NCBI RefSeq assembly: GCF_030345715.1
Contig: NZ_JAUASX010000005.1
Coordinates: forward strand, 62,001-126,000
Source: Solimonas sp. SE-A11
GTDB lineage: Bacteria; Pseudomonadota; Gammaproteobacteria; Nevskiales; Nevskiaceae
DNA length: 64,000 nucleotides
Direction: 5' to 3'
This document shows, piece after piece, positions 1 through 7,931 of this stretch. The notes under the pieces are model-generated. The model was not told the origin of the DNA, ran no database searches, and saw only the letters and a program-made list of their open reading frames with translations. Numbering within the stretch: position 1 is the stretch's first letter; every line of letters begins with the position of its first letter. The position numbers were made by a program, and so were the translations under genes.

Positions 1-1
1 G

Positions 2-1153
2 CCGAACGACCCGGACGTGGACGCCCAGAAGCCGCTGTTCACGATCACCAAGGCCAACATGGCGCAGTACAGCGCCAAGCTGACCGAAGGCCACAAGAAG
101 CTGCTGTCGAGCTATGACAGCTACAAGCTGAACGTGTATCCGTCGGTGCGCAAGATCGGCTGGCCGGAAGAAATCTACGCCGCCACCAAGGCCAACGCCA
201 CGACCTGCGAACTGGTCAACACGGAAATCCTCAATGGCTGCAAGCTGGGCTTCCCGTTCCCGATTCCGAAGTCCGGCGCCGAGCCGATCTGGAACCACAA
301 GCTGAAGTGGCGCGGTGAGTCGGTCACCCGCTACAACAACCAGATGATCGTGCAGCCGAACGGCCAGTTCCAGCTGACCAAGATCGTCGAGGACGTGACC
401 TTCGGCTACGCCTCGCTGAAGAACCCGACCGAGCTCAAGCCCGGCCAGGGCGAGTTCCTGAAGTACCTGTCCAAGACCGTGGCTCCGCCTCGCCTGGCCG
501 GTACCTTCATTCTGGTGCACGAGAAGATGGGCACCGGCGCCGAAGGCCGTGCCGCCTGGCTCTACTCGCCCGGTCTGAAGCGCATCCGTCGCGCCCCGAC
601 GGTCTGCTGCGACAACCCGTACGAAGGCACCGACGGTCACCAGTTCTACGACCAGGTCGACATGTTCAACGGCGCCCTGGAACGCTACAACTGGAAGCTG
701 ATCGGCAAGAAGGAAATGTACATTCCGTACAACTCCAACAAGATTGCCGGCAAGGGCACCAAGTACAAGGACCTGGCCAAGCCGAAGCACCTGAACCAGG
801 ACCTGCCGCGCTATGAGCTGCACCGCGTCTGGGTGGTCGAGGCCGACATCAAGCCGGGCACCAGCCATACCTTCAAGAAGCGTCGCTTCTACCTCGACGA
901 GGATGGCTGGACCATCGCCGCCGTGGACGACTACGACAACCGCGACCAGCTCTACCAGTTCCAGGAAGGCCATATCATCAATGCGTCCAACCTGCTGGCG
1001 GCGACGACGGTGCCGGAAGTGATCTACCACTTCACCTCGGGCCGTTACTTCATCACCGCCGCGTGGAACGAAGACAAGCCGATCGACGCAACGGCCAGCT
1101 TCAACGCCGACTACTTCAGCGCGGCCTCCGTGCAGAAGATGACGACGAAGTAA
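2..1153 (+). CDS. DUF1329 family protein, 5' truncated by the window edge
   Basis: The reading frame is open from base 2 to a TAA at 1151-1153, about 383 codons, and its start lies outside the window. The sequence matches the DUF1329 family: conserved tryptophans and tyrosines around WLYSPGLKRIRRAPTVCCDN, and a C-terminal part rich in YDNRDQLYQFQEGH. DUF1329 proteins are periplasmic or outer-membrane-associated and have a LolB-like fold; they usually lie next to DUF1302 proteins and an RND-type exporter. No such neighbour is visible here because the gene is cut off. A strong hairpin terminator follows directly, so it is the last gene of its operon. The molecular function is not established. 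Confidence 0.85.
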   Translation, partial: PNDPDVDAQKPLFTITKANMAQYSAKLTEGHKKLLSSYDSYKLNVYPSVRKIGWPEEIYAATKANATTCELVNTEILNGCKLGFPFPIPKSGAEPIWNHKLKWRGESVTRYNNQMIVQPNGQFQLTKIVEDVTFGYASLKNPTELKPGQGEFLKYLSKTVAPPRLAGTFILVHEKMGTGAEGRAAWLYSPGLKRIRRAPTVCCDNPYEGTDGHQFYDQVDMFNGALERYNWKLIGKKEMYIPYNSNKIAGKGTKYKDLAKPKHLNQDLPRYELHRVWVVEADIKPGTSHTFKKRRFYLDEDGWTIAAVDDYDNRDQLYQFQEGHIINASNLLAATTVPEVIYHFTSGRYFITAAWNEDKPIDATASFNADYFSAASVQKMTTK

Positions 1154-1177
1154 GCTGCAAAGAGCATCAGCGACAAG

Positions 1178-1208
1178 AAAGGCCGCCGGGCGATACCCGG
1201 CGGCCTTT
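1178..1208 (+). terminator. Rho-independent terminator after the DUF1329 gene
   Basis: A perfect 13-bp stem (AAAGGCCGCCGGG / CCCGGCGGCCTTT) with a 5-base loop lies 25 bases after the stop codon. The T-rich 3' side completes a classic intrinsic terminator. Confidence 0.85.
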
Positions 1209-1263
1209 CTCTGTTCAGCGTGACGATAAGCGAGCCGTGCAAAGCGGCCGGGGATGGGATGGG

Positions 1264-1752
1264 ATGAAGTACGACGAAAAGCTCGATTACGACAAGCCGA
1301 TCGAAACGGTGCTGCAGATGTACACCGACCGCAGCTACTTCGAGCGCAAGTACCGCGACTCTGGCGCCTGGGACGTGGAGGTGCTGGAACACGAGAAGAC
1401 CGACAAGCGCTTCCGCATCAAGTGCCGATTCAGCATGAAGTCCGACGCACCGCTGCCGGATTTCGCCAAGAAGTTCATCGGCGAGTCGGTGTCGGTGGTG
1501 CAGCAGGACGCCTGGGACCTGGAGAAGCGGACCGGTCGTATCGACACCGAGATCAAGGGCGCCCCGGTGAAGGTCTTCACCGAGATGCAGCTCAAGCCCG
1601 CAGGGCAGGGTTGCGCCAATCACCTGGTCTGGAACGTTTCCTGCGGTATCCCGCTGATCGGTGGCAAGCTGGAGAAGGTGCTGGCCGAAGACCTGCAGGC
1701 CAAGTCGCGCACCGACTACCAGGTCAGCCTCAAGATCCTGCGCGATTACTGA
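1264..1752 (+). CDS. DUF2505 family protein
   Basis: This 162-residue soluble protein begins MKYDEKLDYDKPIETVLQMY and has no signal peptide. Its pattern (Y..PIETVLQMYTDRSYFERKY, later VSVVQQDAWD and a C-terminal LAEDLQAKSRTDYQVS) fits DUF2505, a START/SRPBCC-like lipid- or ligand-binding fold. The start at 1264 is preceded by GGGGATGGGATGGG. An in-frame ORF extends further upstream but runs through the terminator, so it is not the real start. The gene is one base away from the downstream DUF2970 gene, so the two are probably cotranscribed. The ligand is unknown. Confidence 0.75.
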   Translation: MKYDEKLDYDKPIETVLQMYTDRSYFERKYRDSGAWDVEVLEHEKTDKRFRIKCRFSMKSDAPLPDFAKKFIGESVSVVQQDAWDLEKRTGRIDTEIKGAPVKVFTEMQLKPAGQGCANHLVWNVSCGIPLIGGKLEKVLAEDLQAKSRTDYQVSLKILRDY

Positions 1753-1753
1753 C

Positions 1754-1990
1754 ATGAGTCCCGCACCCGATCCCGGACTGCCGCCGGGCGGCGAGCCGCC
1801 CAGCCTCTGGCAGACCATTGCCAGTGTGGCTGCCTCGTTTTTCGGGGTCCAGAGCTCGAAGAACCGGGAGCGCGATTTCACCAAGGGCAAGCCGCTGCAC
1901 TTCATCGCCGTGGGCCTGGGCATGACCCTGGCTTTCATCGGGGTGGTCTGGATCGCCGTGCGCCTGGCCCTGCGCAGCGCCGGGCTCTAG
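1754..1990 (+). CDS. DUF2970 small membrane protein
   Basis: This 78-residue protein has a proline-rich N-terminus (MSPAPDPGLPPGGEPPSLWQ), then the DUF2970 signature SVAASFFGVQSSKNRERDF, then one hydrophobic segment near residues 50-72. DUF2970 proteins are small single-pass membrane proteins of unknown function in proteobacteria. The ATG starts one base after the stop of the DUF2505 gene, which suggests translational coupling. No catalytic residues are evident. Confidence 0.8.
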   Translation: MSPAPDPGLPPGGEPPSLWQTIASVAASFFGVQSSKNRERDFTKGKPLHFIAVGLGMTLAFIGVVWIAVRLALRSAGL

Positions 1991-2101
1991 CCGGACTGAA
2001 CCACCGTTCCTCCCGGCGGGTATTGCCCATCCCCCCGGTTCCGGGGCATAAAGGGGGCTAGCGCGCCGTCCGAGCGCGCGGAATATTCGGGAGGAGACGA
2101 G

Positions 2102-2953
2102 ATGGCAGTCAGTCATGGCTTGCGCGTGCTGGCCCTGGGTGTTGTGGCCCTGGGCGTGGCAGCGGGTTCATCGTGGTTCGGGCTCCAGCAGCAGAAGCTG
2201 GCTGCGGCCTCCGCCGCCGACCTGGCCTTGTACGAAGCGGCCCAGGGCCGCACGCCCCTGGTCCTGACCAGCAACACCACGGCCTCGGACGGCGAGGTCG
2301 ATCTCGGCAACGTCTCGGGCAAGCTCGTGGTGGACCAGCAACTGCTGGTGCCGCGCCGACTGGCGGGCGGCCGGGAGGGTTTCGACCTGTGGCTGGCGCT
2401 GTCCTATACGCCCGGCGAGGGCGATGCCAGCGAGGCGGGCGAGTTCATCATCATCAATCGTGGCTGGATCAGCGCGGCTGACAGCCGTGACCCGGCCAAG
2501 CTGGCCCTGTCCTCGGCGGAGGTCCAGTTGTCCGGCTACTGGGTGTCCCTGCCGCTGGCGAGCGATCATGAGGTCAGCCGCGAATTCTGCCTGGAGACGA
2601 GCTGGCCCAAGACCCTGGCCAGCCCGGACCCGAGCTTTGGCGACATGAAGTGCCTGTTCAACTCCCAGCAGATCGCACAGGGCCTGCTGATGCTGAGCAC
2701 CGACCTGGGAGACGGACTGGACCGCGACTGGGTCGGCCAGCGCCAGGCCGTGGTGAAGGGCTTCCAGGCGATGAGCTATGCCGGCTTCGGCGGTGCCGCG
2801 CTGGTGCTGCTGCTGTGGCTGCTCCTTGCGATCTTAGGCAAGGCCAAGCCCAAGGCTCCGGCCTCCGCCGCGCCGCTGGCCGCCGCAGCTGAAGGCGGCC
2901 AGGCTGCCAAGCCCCAGAATCCGCACGCGCCGCTGGGCAAGCTCCAGCGCTAG
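2102..2953 (+). CDS. SURF1-like cytochrome oxidase assembly protein
   Basis: This 283-residue protein has an N-terminal membrane segment (about residues 6-25), a periplasmic beta-rich domain and a second membrane segment (about residues 225-245). This is the two-helix layout of SURF1, a factor for haem a insertion into cytochrome c oxidase. The diagnostic INRGW motif (around residue 120) is present, and a YAGF segment sits where SURF1 has its YAxQW motif. A good ribosome site (GGGAGGAGA) lies before the ATG. The alanine- and proline-rich tail (about 40 residues) is extra. No oxidase genes are adjacent, so the role rests on family resemblance, which is moderate. Confidence 0.6.
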   Translation: MAVSHGLRVLALGVVALGVAAGSSWFGLQQQKLAAASAADLALYEAAQGRTPLVLTSNTTASDGEVDLGNVSGKLVVDQQLLVPRRLAGGREGFDLWLALSYTPGEGDASEAGEFIIINRGWISAADSRDPAKLALSSAEVQLSGYWVSLPLASDHEVSREFCLETSWPKTLASPDPSFGDMKCLFNSQQIAQGLLMLSTDLGDGLDRDWVGQRQAVVKGFQAMSYAGFGGAALVLLLWLLLAILGKAKPKAPASAAPLAAAAEGGQAAKPQNPHAPLGKLQR

Positions 2954-2959
2954 CACGCA

Positions 2960-2989
2960 ACCGGGGAGCGGCCGCCGCCGCTCCCCGGT
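2960..2989. terminator. Hairpin between convergent SURF1-like gene and mutS
   Basis: A perfect 13-bp inverted repeat (ACCGGGGAGCGGC / GCCGCTCCCCGGT) with loop CGCC fills the 49-base gap between the two convergent stop codons. The T-tract is weak on both sides, but the position suits a shared bidirectional terminator. Confidence 0.6.
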
Positions 2990-3002
2990 GTTGGGTTCCT
3001 GC

Positions 3003-5582
3003 CTATTTCTTGCCGCGCAGGCCCTTGAGCCGGTAAAGCTGCTCGAGCGCCTCGCGCGGCGACATCGCGTCCGGATCCAGCTGGTCCAGCAGACGGTCAC
3101 TGTCCGAGTCCGACGGGCCGAACAGCGACATCTGCGGCACCGCGGCCGCGGCTGCCTTGGCCGAGGGTGGCGGCTCGCGGCCTTCCAGCTCCAGCAGGTG
3201 CGCGCGGGCGCTGCGGATCACCGGCGCCGGCACGCCGGCCAGCTGCGCCACCTGCAGGCCGTAGCTGCGGTTGGCGGGGCCTTCCTTGACCTGATGCAGG
3301 AACACCAGCCGCTCACCGGCCTCTGAGGCGTACTCCGCGGCGTCGAGGTGGGCATTGGCCACGCCCGGCAGCTCGTCGGCCAGCGCCGTCAGCTCGAAGT
3401 AATGGGTGGCGAACAGCGTAAAGGAGCGCAGCTTGGCCGCCAGGTGCTCCGCTACCGCGCGGGCCAACGAGAGGCCGTCGTAGGTCGAGGTGCCGCGGCC
3501 GATTTCGTCCATCAGCACCAGGCTCTGTTCGCTGGCGTTGTGCAGGATGTTGGCGGTTTCGCTCATCTCCACCATGAAGGTGGACTGGCCGGAGGCCAGG
3601 TCGTCGGCGGCACCGATGCGGGTGAAGATGCGGTCGATCGGCCCCAGGCGCGCTGACTCGGCCGGCACGTAGCAGCCGGCATGCGCCAGCAGCACGATCA
3701 GCGCGGTCTGGCGCATGTAAGTGGATTTACCGCCCATGTTCGGGCCGGTGATCACCAGCAGGCGGCGGCTGTCGTCCAGCACCAGGTCGTTGGGCACGAA
3801 GGGTTCGCGCAGCGTCTGCTCCACCACCGGATGGCGCCCGCCGCGGATTTCCAGGCAGGGCGTGTCCAGCAGTTGCGGTCGGCTCAGGTTCAGCGCGCGT
3901 GCGCGCTCGGCGTAGCAGGCCAGCACGTCCAGCTCCGCCAGGGCCTGCGCGGCTTGCTGCAGCGGCCGCAGGCGCTGCGCCAGCTGCTCCAGCAGAGCAT
4001 CGTAGAGTTCCTTCTCGCGCGCCAGCGCGCGGTCGCGGGCCGACAGCACCTGGTCCTCGAACTTCTTCAGCTCGTCGGTGATGTAACGTTCGTAATTGGT
4101 CAGCGTCTGGCGGCGCGTGTAGTCGGCCGGAATCTTGGCGGCGTGGGTCTTGCCGACCTCGATGTAGTAGCCATGGACACGGTTGTAGCCGACTTTGAGG
4201 GCGTCGATGCCGGTGCGGGCACGCTCGCGCTGCTCCAGGTCCACCAGGAAGCCGTCAGCGTTCTCGGACAGCTGCCGCAGGTGATCCAGGGTCTCGTCAT
4301 GGCCAGTGCGGAAGACGCCGCCGTCGCGCGCCAATAGCGGCGGTGTGTCGGACAGCGCGGTGGCCAGCAGCGCGGCGGTGTCGCCGTGGTCGCCCAGTTC
4401 CTGGCGCAGCGCGCCGACCAGCGGCGCCTCCAACGACTGCACCGCGGCCACCACGGTGGGCAGCGCCTGCAGGCTGTTGGACAGGCCCAGCAGGTCGCGC
4501 GGGCGCGCCGAGCGCAGCGCGATGCGCGCCAGGATGCGTTCGATGTCGACGATGTCGCGCAGGGAGTCGCGCAGGCCACGGTCGGCGGAGTCTTCCAGCA
4601 GGCTGGCCACCGCCGCGTAGCGCGCTTCGAGCTGCGCGTGGTCTCGCAGCGGGCGCGTCAGCCAGCGGTGCAGGGCGCGCGCGCCCATCGGCGTTACGCA
4701 GCTGTCGAACACGCTGAGCAGCGTGTAGTCGTGCTGGCCGGAGAGCGAGCGGTCGATCTCCAGGTTGCGCCGCGAAGTGGCGTCGAGGATCAGCGCCTCA
4801 CCGGCAGTCTCGGTACGCAGGCCGGTGACGTGGGGCAGGGCGGCCTTCTGTGTCTCCTGGACATACTGCAGCAGCGCGCCGGCCGCGGCGATGGCCGCGG
4901 GCAGTTCTTCGCAGCCGTAGCCGCGCAGGTCGCGGGTGGAGAACTGCGCGGTGAGCAGGCGGTAGGCGGAAGCGGTATCGAAGTGCCAGACCGGGCGTAT
5001 CCGTGCCGGGAAGCCGCCCCAGTCCGCGTCGCCGCCGTCGGCCGCCAGCAGCTCGCTGGGGCGCAGGCGCTGCAGCTCGGACAGCAGGTCGCCGCGCCGC
5101 GCCGCCTGCAGCACGGCGAAGCGGCCGGTGGACAGCTCCAGCCAGGCCAGTCCGAAACCATCCTTGGTTTCCGCCACGGCCGCCAGCAGGGTCTGGGTGC
5201 GGGCGTCCAGCAGGGCCTCGTCGGTGGCGGTGCCGGGGGTGACGATGCGCACGACCTCGCGCCGTACCGGCCCCTTCTCCACGCCGACCTCGCCCACCTG
5301 CTCGGCGATCACCGCCGACTCGCCGGCCTTGATCAGTCGCGCCAGGTACTGCTCGACGGAGTGGTGCGGCATGCCCGCCATGACCACGGGCTGGCCACCG
5401 GATTCGCCGCGCTGCGTCAGCGTGATGTTGAGCAGCCGCGCCGCCTTGCGCGCGTCGTCGTAGAACAACTCGTAGAAGTCGCCCATGCGGAACAGCACGA
5501 GCGTGTCCGGGAACTGCGACTTGATGCCGAAGAACTGCTGCATCAAGGGCGTGTGTTCGCTATAGGGCGTGGCAGCGGTCAT
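3003..5582 (-). CDS. mutS: DNA mismatch repair protein MutS
   Basis: At 859 residues this is full-length MutS, which recognises base mismatches and small loops and recruits MutL. The N-terminal domain carries the mismatch-contacting Phe-X-Glu (FRMGDFYELF; F36 and E38, the same numbering as E. coli). The ATPase domain has Walker A TGPNMGGKSTYMRQ, Walker B LVLMDEIGRGTSTYDG and the FATHYFELT segment. A C-terminal tail with LDQLDPD..SPREALEQLYRLK is the tetramerisation region. The ATG overlaps the stop of the upstream permease gene by four bases (ATGA), so the two are translationally coupled. No defects were seen. Confidence 0.98.
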   Translation of the reverse strand: MTAATPYSEHTPLMQQFFGIKSQFPDTLVLFRMGDFYELFYDDARKAARLLNITLTQRGESGGQPVVMAGMPHHSVEQYLARLIKAGESAVIAEQVGEVGVEKGPVRREVVRIVTPGTATDEALLDARTQTLLAAVAETKDGFGLAWLELSTGRFAVLQAARRGDLLSELQRLRPSELLAADGGDADWGGFPARIRPVWHFDTASAYRLLTAQFSTRDLRGYGCEELPAAIAAAGALLQYVQETQKAALPHVTGLRTETAGEALILDATSRRNLEIDRSLSGQHDYTLLSVFDSCVTPMGARALHRWLTRPLRDHAQLEARYAAVASLLEDSADRGLRDSLRDIVDIERILARIALRSARPRDLLGLSNSLQALPTVVAAVQSLEAPLVGALRQELGDHGDTAALLATALSDTPPLLARDGGVFRTGHDETLDHLRQLSENADGFLVDLEQRERARTGIDALKVGYNRVHGYYIEVGKTHAAKIPADYTRRQTLTNYERYITDELKKFEDQVLSARDRALAREKELYDALLEQLAQRLRPLQQAAQALAELDVLACYAERARALNLSRPQLLDTPCLEIRGGRHPVVEQTLREPFVPNDLVLDDSRRLLVITGPNMGGKSTYMRQTALIVLLAHAGCYVPAESARLGPIDRIFTRIGAADDLASGQSTFMVEMSETANILHNASEQSLVLMDEIGRGTSTYDGLSLARAVAEHLAAKLRSFTLFATHYFELTALADELPGVANAHLDAAEYASEAGERLVFLHQVKEGPANRSYGLQVAQLAGVPAPVIRSARAHLLELEGREPPPSAKAAAAAVPQMSLFGPSDSDSDRLLDQLDPDAMSPREALEQLYRLKGLRGKK

Positions 5583-7342
5583 GTGCGCGAGGACTCGAAC
5601 AAATCGGCCATCCAGCCGCGGCCGCCGCGGCGCAGCAGCGAGGCCGCATAGAGCAGGACCAGCAGGACCAGGCTGACCTGTTGCAGCAGGCTGCCGCCGT
5701 GGTCGTGAAGGTGGGGGATCGTGGTCTGCATCGGCGGTGCCAGCAGGTTCACCGCCAGACCGATCGCTACCGCGCCGGCGGCGGTGATCGCCGCAAAGGC
5801 CAGGGCATGGCGGCGGCCGTGGATATTGGCCAGCACGCCGAAAGTGGCGACGTTGGTGGCCGGGCCGGTCAGCAGGAAGGCGATACCCGCGCCGGGCGAG
5901 ACGCCAGCGGCGATCAGCACCGCCACCAGCGGCGTGGCGGCGGCGGAGCAGACGTATATCGGCAAGCCCAGCGCGGCGAACACCAGGACCTCGATGCCAT
6001 CCGGCAGGTCGGACCAGAGCACGCCCTCGGCATAGGGCAAGGCGAAGGCCGCCAGCGCGATACCGGCGACGATCCAGGCGGCGGTGTCGTCCACCAGGTC
6101 CACCAGGCCGCTGCGCAGTGCGCGCTTCAGGCGCGGCTCAGGCGCGGCGACCGGGGCGGGTGCCGGCATGCCGCAGCCACAGCACGCCGCGGGAGCGGCC
6201 GGCGCCGGAGCATTGCTGCGCAGCAGCCGCGCCAGCGTGTAGCCGATGAAGCCGGCCAGCAGTGCCGCGCAAACCACGCGCAGCAGGGTCGCCTCCCAGC
6301 CCAGCAGCGGCAGCGAGACGAACAGGGCGGTGAGGCCGACCTCCGGCGTGGCGATCAGGAAGGCCGTGGCCGCTGCCACCGGCACGCCACGCTGGATCAG
6401 CGACTGGTAGAGCGGCAGCACGCCGCAGGAGCAGAGCGGCAGCGGCAGGCCCAGGGCGGTGCCGCGCAGGGCTTGCGCCCCCGGGCCGCCGCCAGAGAGC
6501 CAGCGCACCCAGCGTTCCGGCAGCTCACCGGAGACGAAGCCGCCGATCAGGTAGGCCAGCAGCAGGGCCGGGGCCGACTGCAGCGCCAGCGACAGGAAGC
6601 GTTCGTCGAAGCCGGAGTGTCCGGCTTCGTGCGCATGAGCATGGGCGCCGCCGATGATCAGCAGCGCACCCACCGCCACCAGGTTGCCCAGGCCCTCGTA
6701 GGGCGGGCGGCTGGCCTGCTCGGCGGCGTGGTCGTCCAGGTGCGGGCGGCCGAAGACCACGTGCAGGATCGAGCCGGCGACCAGGGCCTGGAACCAGGCG
6801 CTGGCCTGCAGGCCCATGACGGCATTGAGCTCGATACCCCAACGGTAGCCGGCGATGGTGCCCAGGCACATGGCGCCGATGGCCAGCGAGGGCAGCAGGG
6901 CCCCGAACACCGGCGCCATCAGCCACCAGACCACCAGGCCTACCGGAATGCTGTGGATTGCCACCGCCAACGCCAGGGCCTCGTGTCGATGCAGGGCCTC
7001 CTCGCCCAGCGGCGACAGCGCGGCGCCGTCGGCCATGCTGTGCAGCACCAGGCCCAAGATCGCCAGCGCCAGTGCAGCGATATGGGCACCACGGCGGGCG
7101 CGGCTCAGCAGGTGTTCGAAGATTGTGGGGCCCAGCAGGCCCAGCAGCAGGAAGGCCGCGCTCCAGGGGCCGCCGTCGACCACGGCTCCCGGTACCACGT
7201 CCAGCAGCACCAGGCCGGCGATGCTGACCAGCACGAAGCCGTCGAGGAAGGCCAGCAGCGACGGGCGCTTGTGGGCCACCGCGTAGATCAGCGGACCGGC
7301 GAGCAGCGCAGCGAGCGTGGCGAGGAGCAGCGCGAGATGCAT
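5579..7342 (-). CDS. ZIP-like / SO_0444-type (ArsP_1) metal permease fusion
   Basis: This 587-residue polytopic membrane protein has two parts. The first about 200 residues resemble a ZIP metal transporter: a HSMADGAAL segment near residue 100 and AIHSIPVGLVVWW, comparable to the ZIP metal-site helices. The remainder is an ArsP_1/YraQ permease of the SO_0444 type, with the hallmark LGLPLPLCSCGVLPLY and FLIATPEVG. A cysteine-rich cytosolic loop (ACCGCGMPAP) could bind metal. A histidine cluster (GGAHAHAHEAGH) lies between the halves. By family it probably exports copper or zinc-like ions; the substrate is inferred. It overlaps mutS by four bases. Confidence 0.7.
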   Translation of the reverse strand: MHLALLLATLAALLAGPLIYAVAHKRPSLLAFLDGFVLVSIAGLVLLDVVPGAVVDGGPWSAAFLLLGLLGPTIFEHLLSRARRGAHIAALALAILGLVLHSMADGAALSPLGEEALHRHEALALAVAIHSIPVGLVVWWLMAPVFGALLPSLAIGAMCLGTIAGYRWGIELNAVMGLQASAWFQALVAGSILHVVFGRPHLDDHAAEQASRPPYEGLGNLVAVGALLIIGGAHAHAHEAGHSGFDERFLSLALQSAPALLLAYLIGGFVSGELPERWVRWLSGGGPGAQALRGTALGLPLPLCSCGVLPLYQSLIQRGVPVAAATAFLIATPEVGLTALFVSLPLLGWEATLLRVVCAALLAGFIGYTLARLLRSNAPAPAAPAACCGCGMPAPAPVAAPEPRLKRALRSGLVDLVDDTAAWIVAGIALAAFALPYAEGVLWSDLPDGIEVLVFAALGLPIYVCSAAATPLVAVLIAAGVSPGAGIAFLLTGPATNVATFGVLANIHGRRHALAFAAITAAGAVAIGLAVNLLAPPMQTTIPHLHDHGGSLLQQVSLVLLVLLYAASLLRRGGRGWMADLFESSRT

Positions 7343-7427
7343 GAAAAAGTGACGGAGGCCACGTAGGGGGTTAACAGAAGGGGGGCATTATCCCATAGCA
7401 TTCGGGGGGCAATGGAGAGCCATTAGA

Positions 7428-7931
7428 ATGAGCAAGGCAGCATGGATCGTGCTGGGGGCGGTTGCCGTGGCCGGAGCCGGCTTCGGTGCCTGGCAATGGC
7501 AGAAGGACGACTACGACTACGAGGCCGCCTTCGAGACCCCGGAAGCACAGCAGTTGCCCGAGGCGCCGGGTGTGATCCTGCGCGTGCCGGAGCTGGCCGG
7601 CCGCAGCCCGGAGGAGGTCGCGCAGAAGCTGGGCAACCCGCAGGACTGCGAGGATTCGCTGCATAGCCGCCGCTGCCGCTACCCCGACGCCCGCGCCGCC
7701 GTGCTCTACATCGACGGCAAGGCCAGCTGGTTCACTGCGGACTTCGGTGATTCCGGCTACCCGCTGCAGGCCGAGACCCTGGCGGCCCTGGGCCTGCCCG
7801 AGGGCAAGCCGCAGCAGGTCGGCAAGCGCGAACTGGTCTGGACCGGGTTGCCCGGCTACCAGGAAATCCACCTCTACGGCGACAGCCAGGGGCTCGTGAC
7901 GCATGCGCTCATCAAGACTGCTGTTCGCTAG
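7428..7931 (+). CDS. Membrane-anchored periplasmic protein of unknown function
   Basis: This 167-residue protein has one N-terminal hydrophobic segment (about residues 5-22, WIVLGAVAVAGAGFGAWQW) and a hydrophilic domain predicted to face the periplasm. I do not recognise the family. The domain has a conserved-looking cysteine pair (CEDSLHSRRCRY), aromatic-rich strands, and a lysine/arginine-terminated tail. The last 29 bases overlap the start of the alpha-2-macroglobulin gene in another frame, which implies translational coupling and possibly a role with A2M and PBP1C. Codon bias matches its neighbours, so it is not a shadow frame. Confidence 0.75.
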   Translation: MSKAAWIVLGAVAVAGAGFGAWQWQKDDYDYEAAFETPEAQQLPEAPGVILRVPELAGRSPEEVAQKLGNPQDCEDSLHSRRCRYPDARAAVLYIDGKASWFTADFGDSGYPLQAETLAALGLPEGKPQQVGKRELVWTGLPGYQEIHLYGDSQGLVTHALIKTAVR

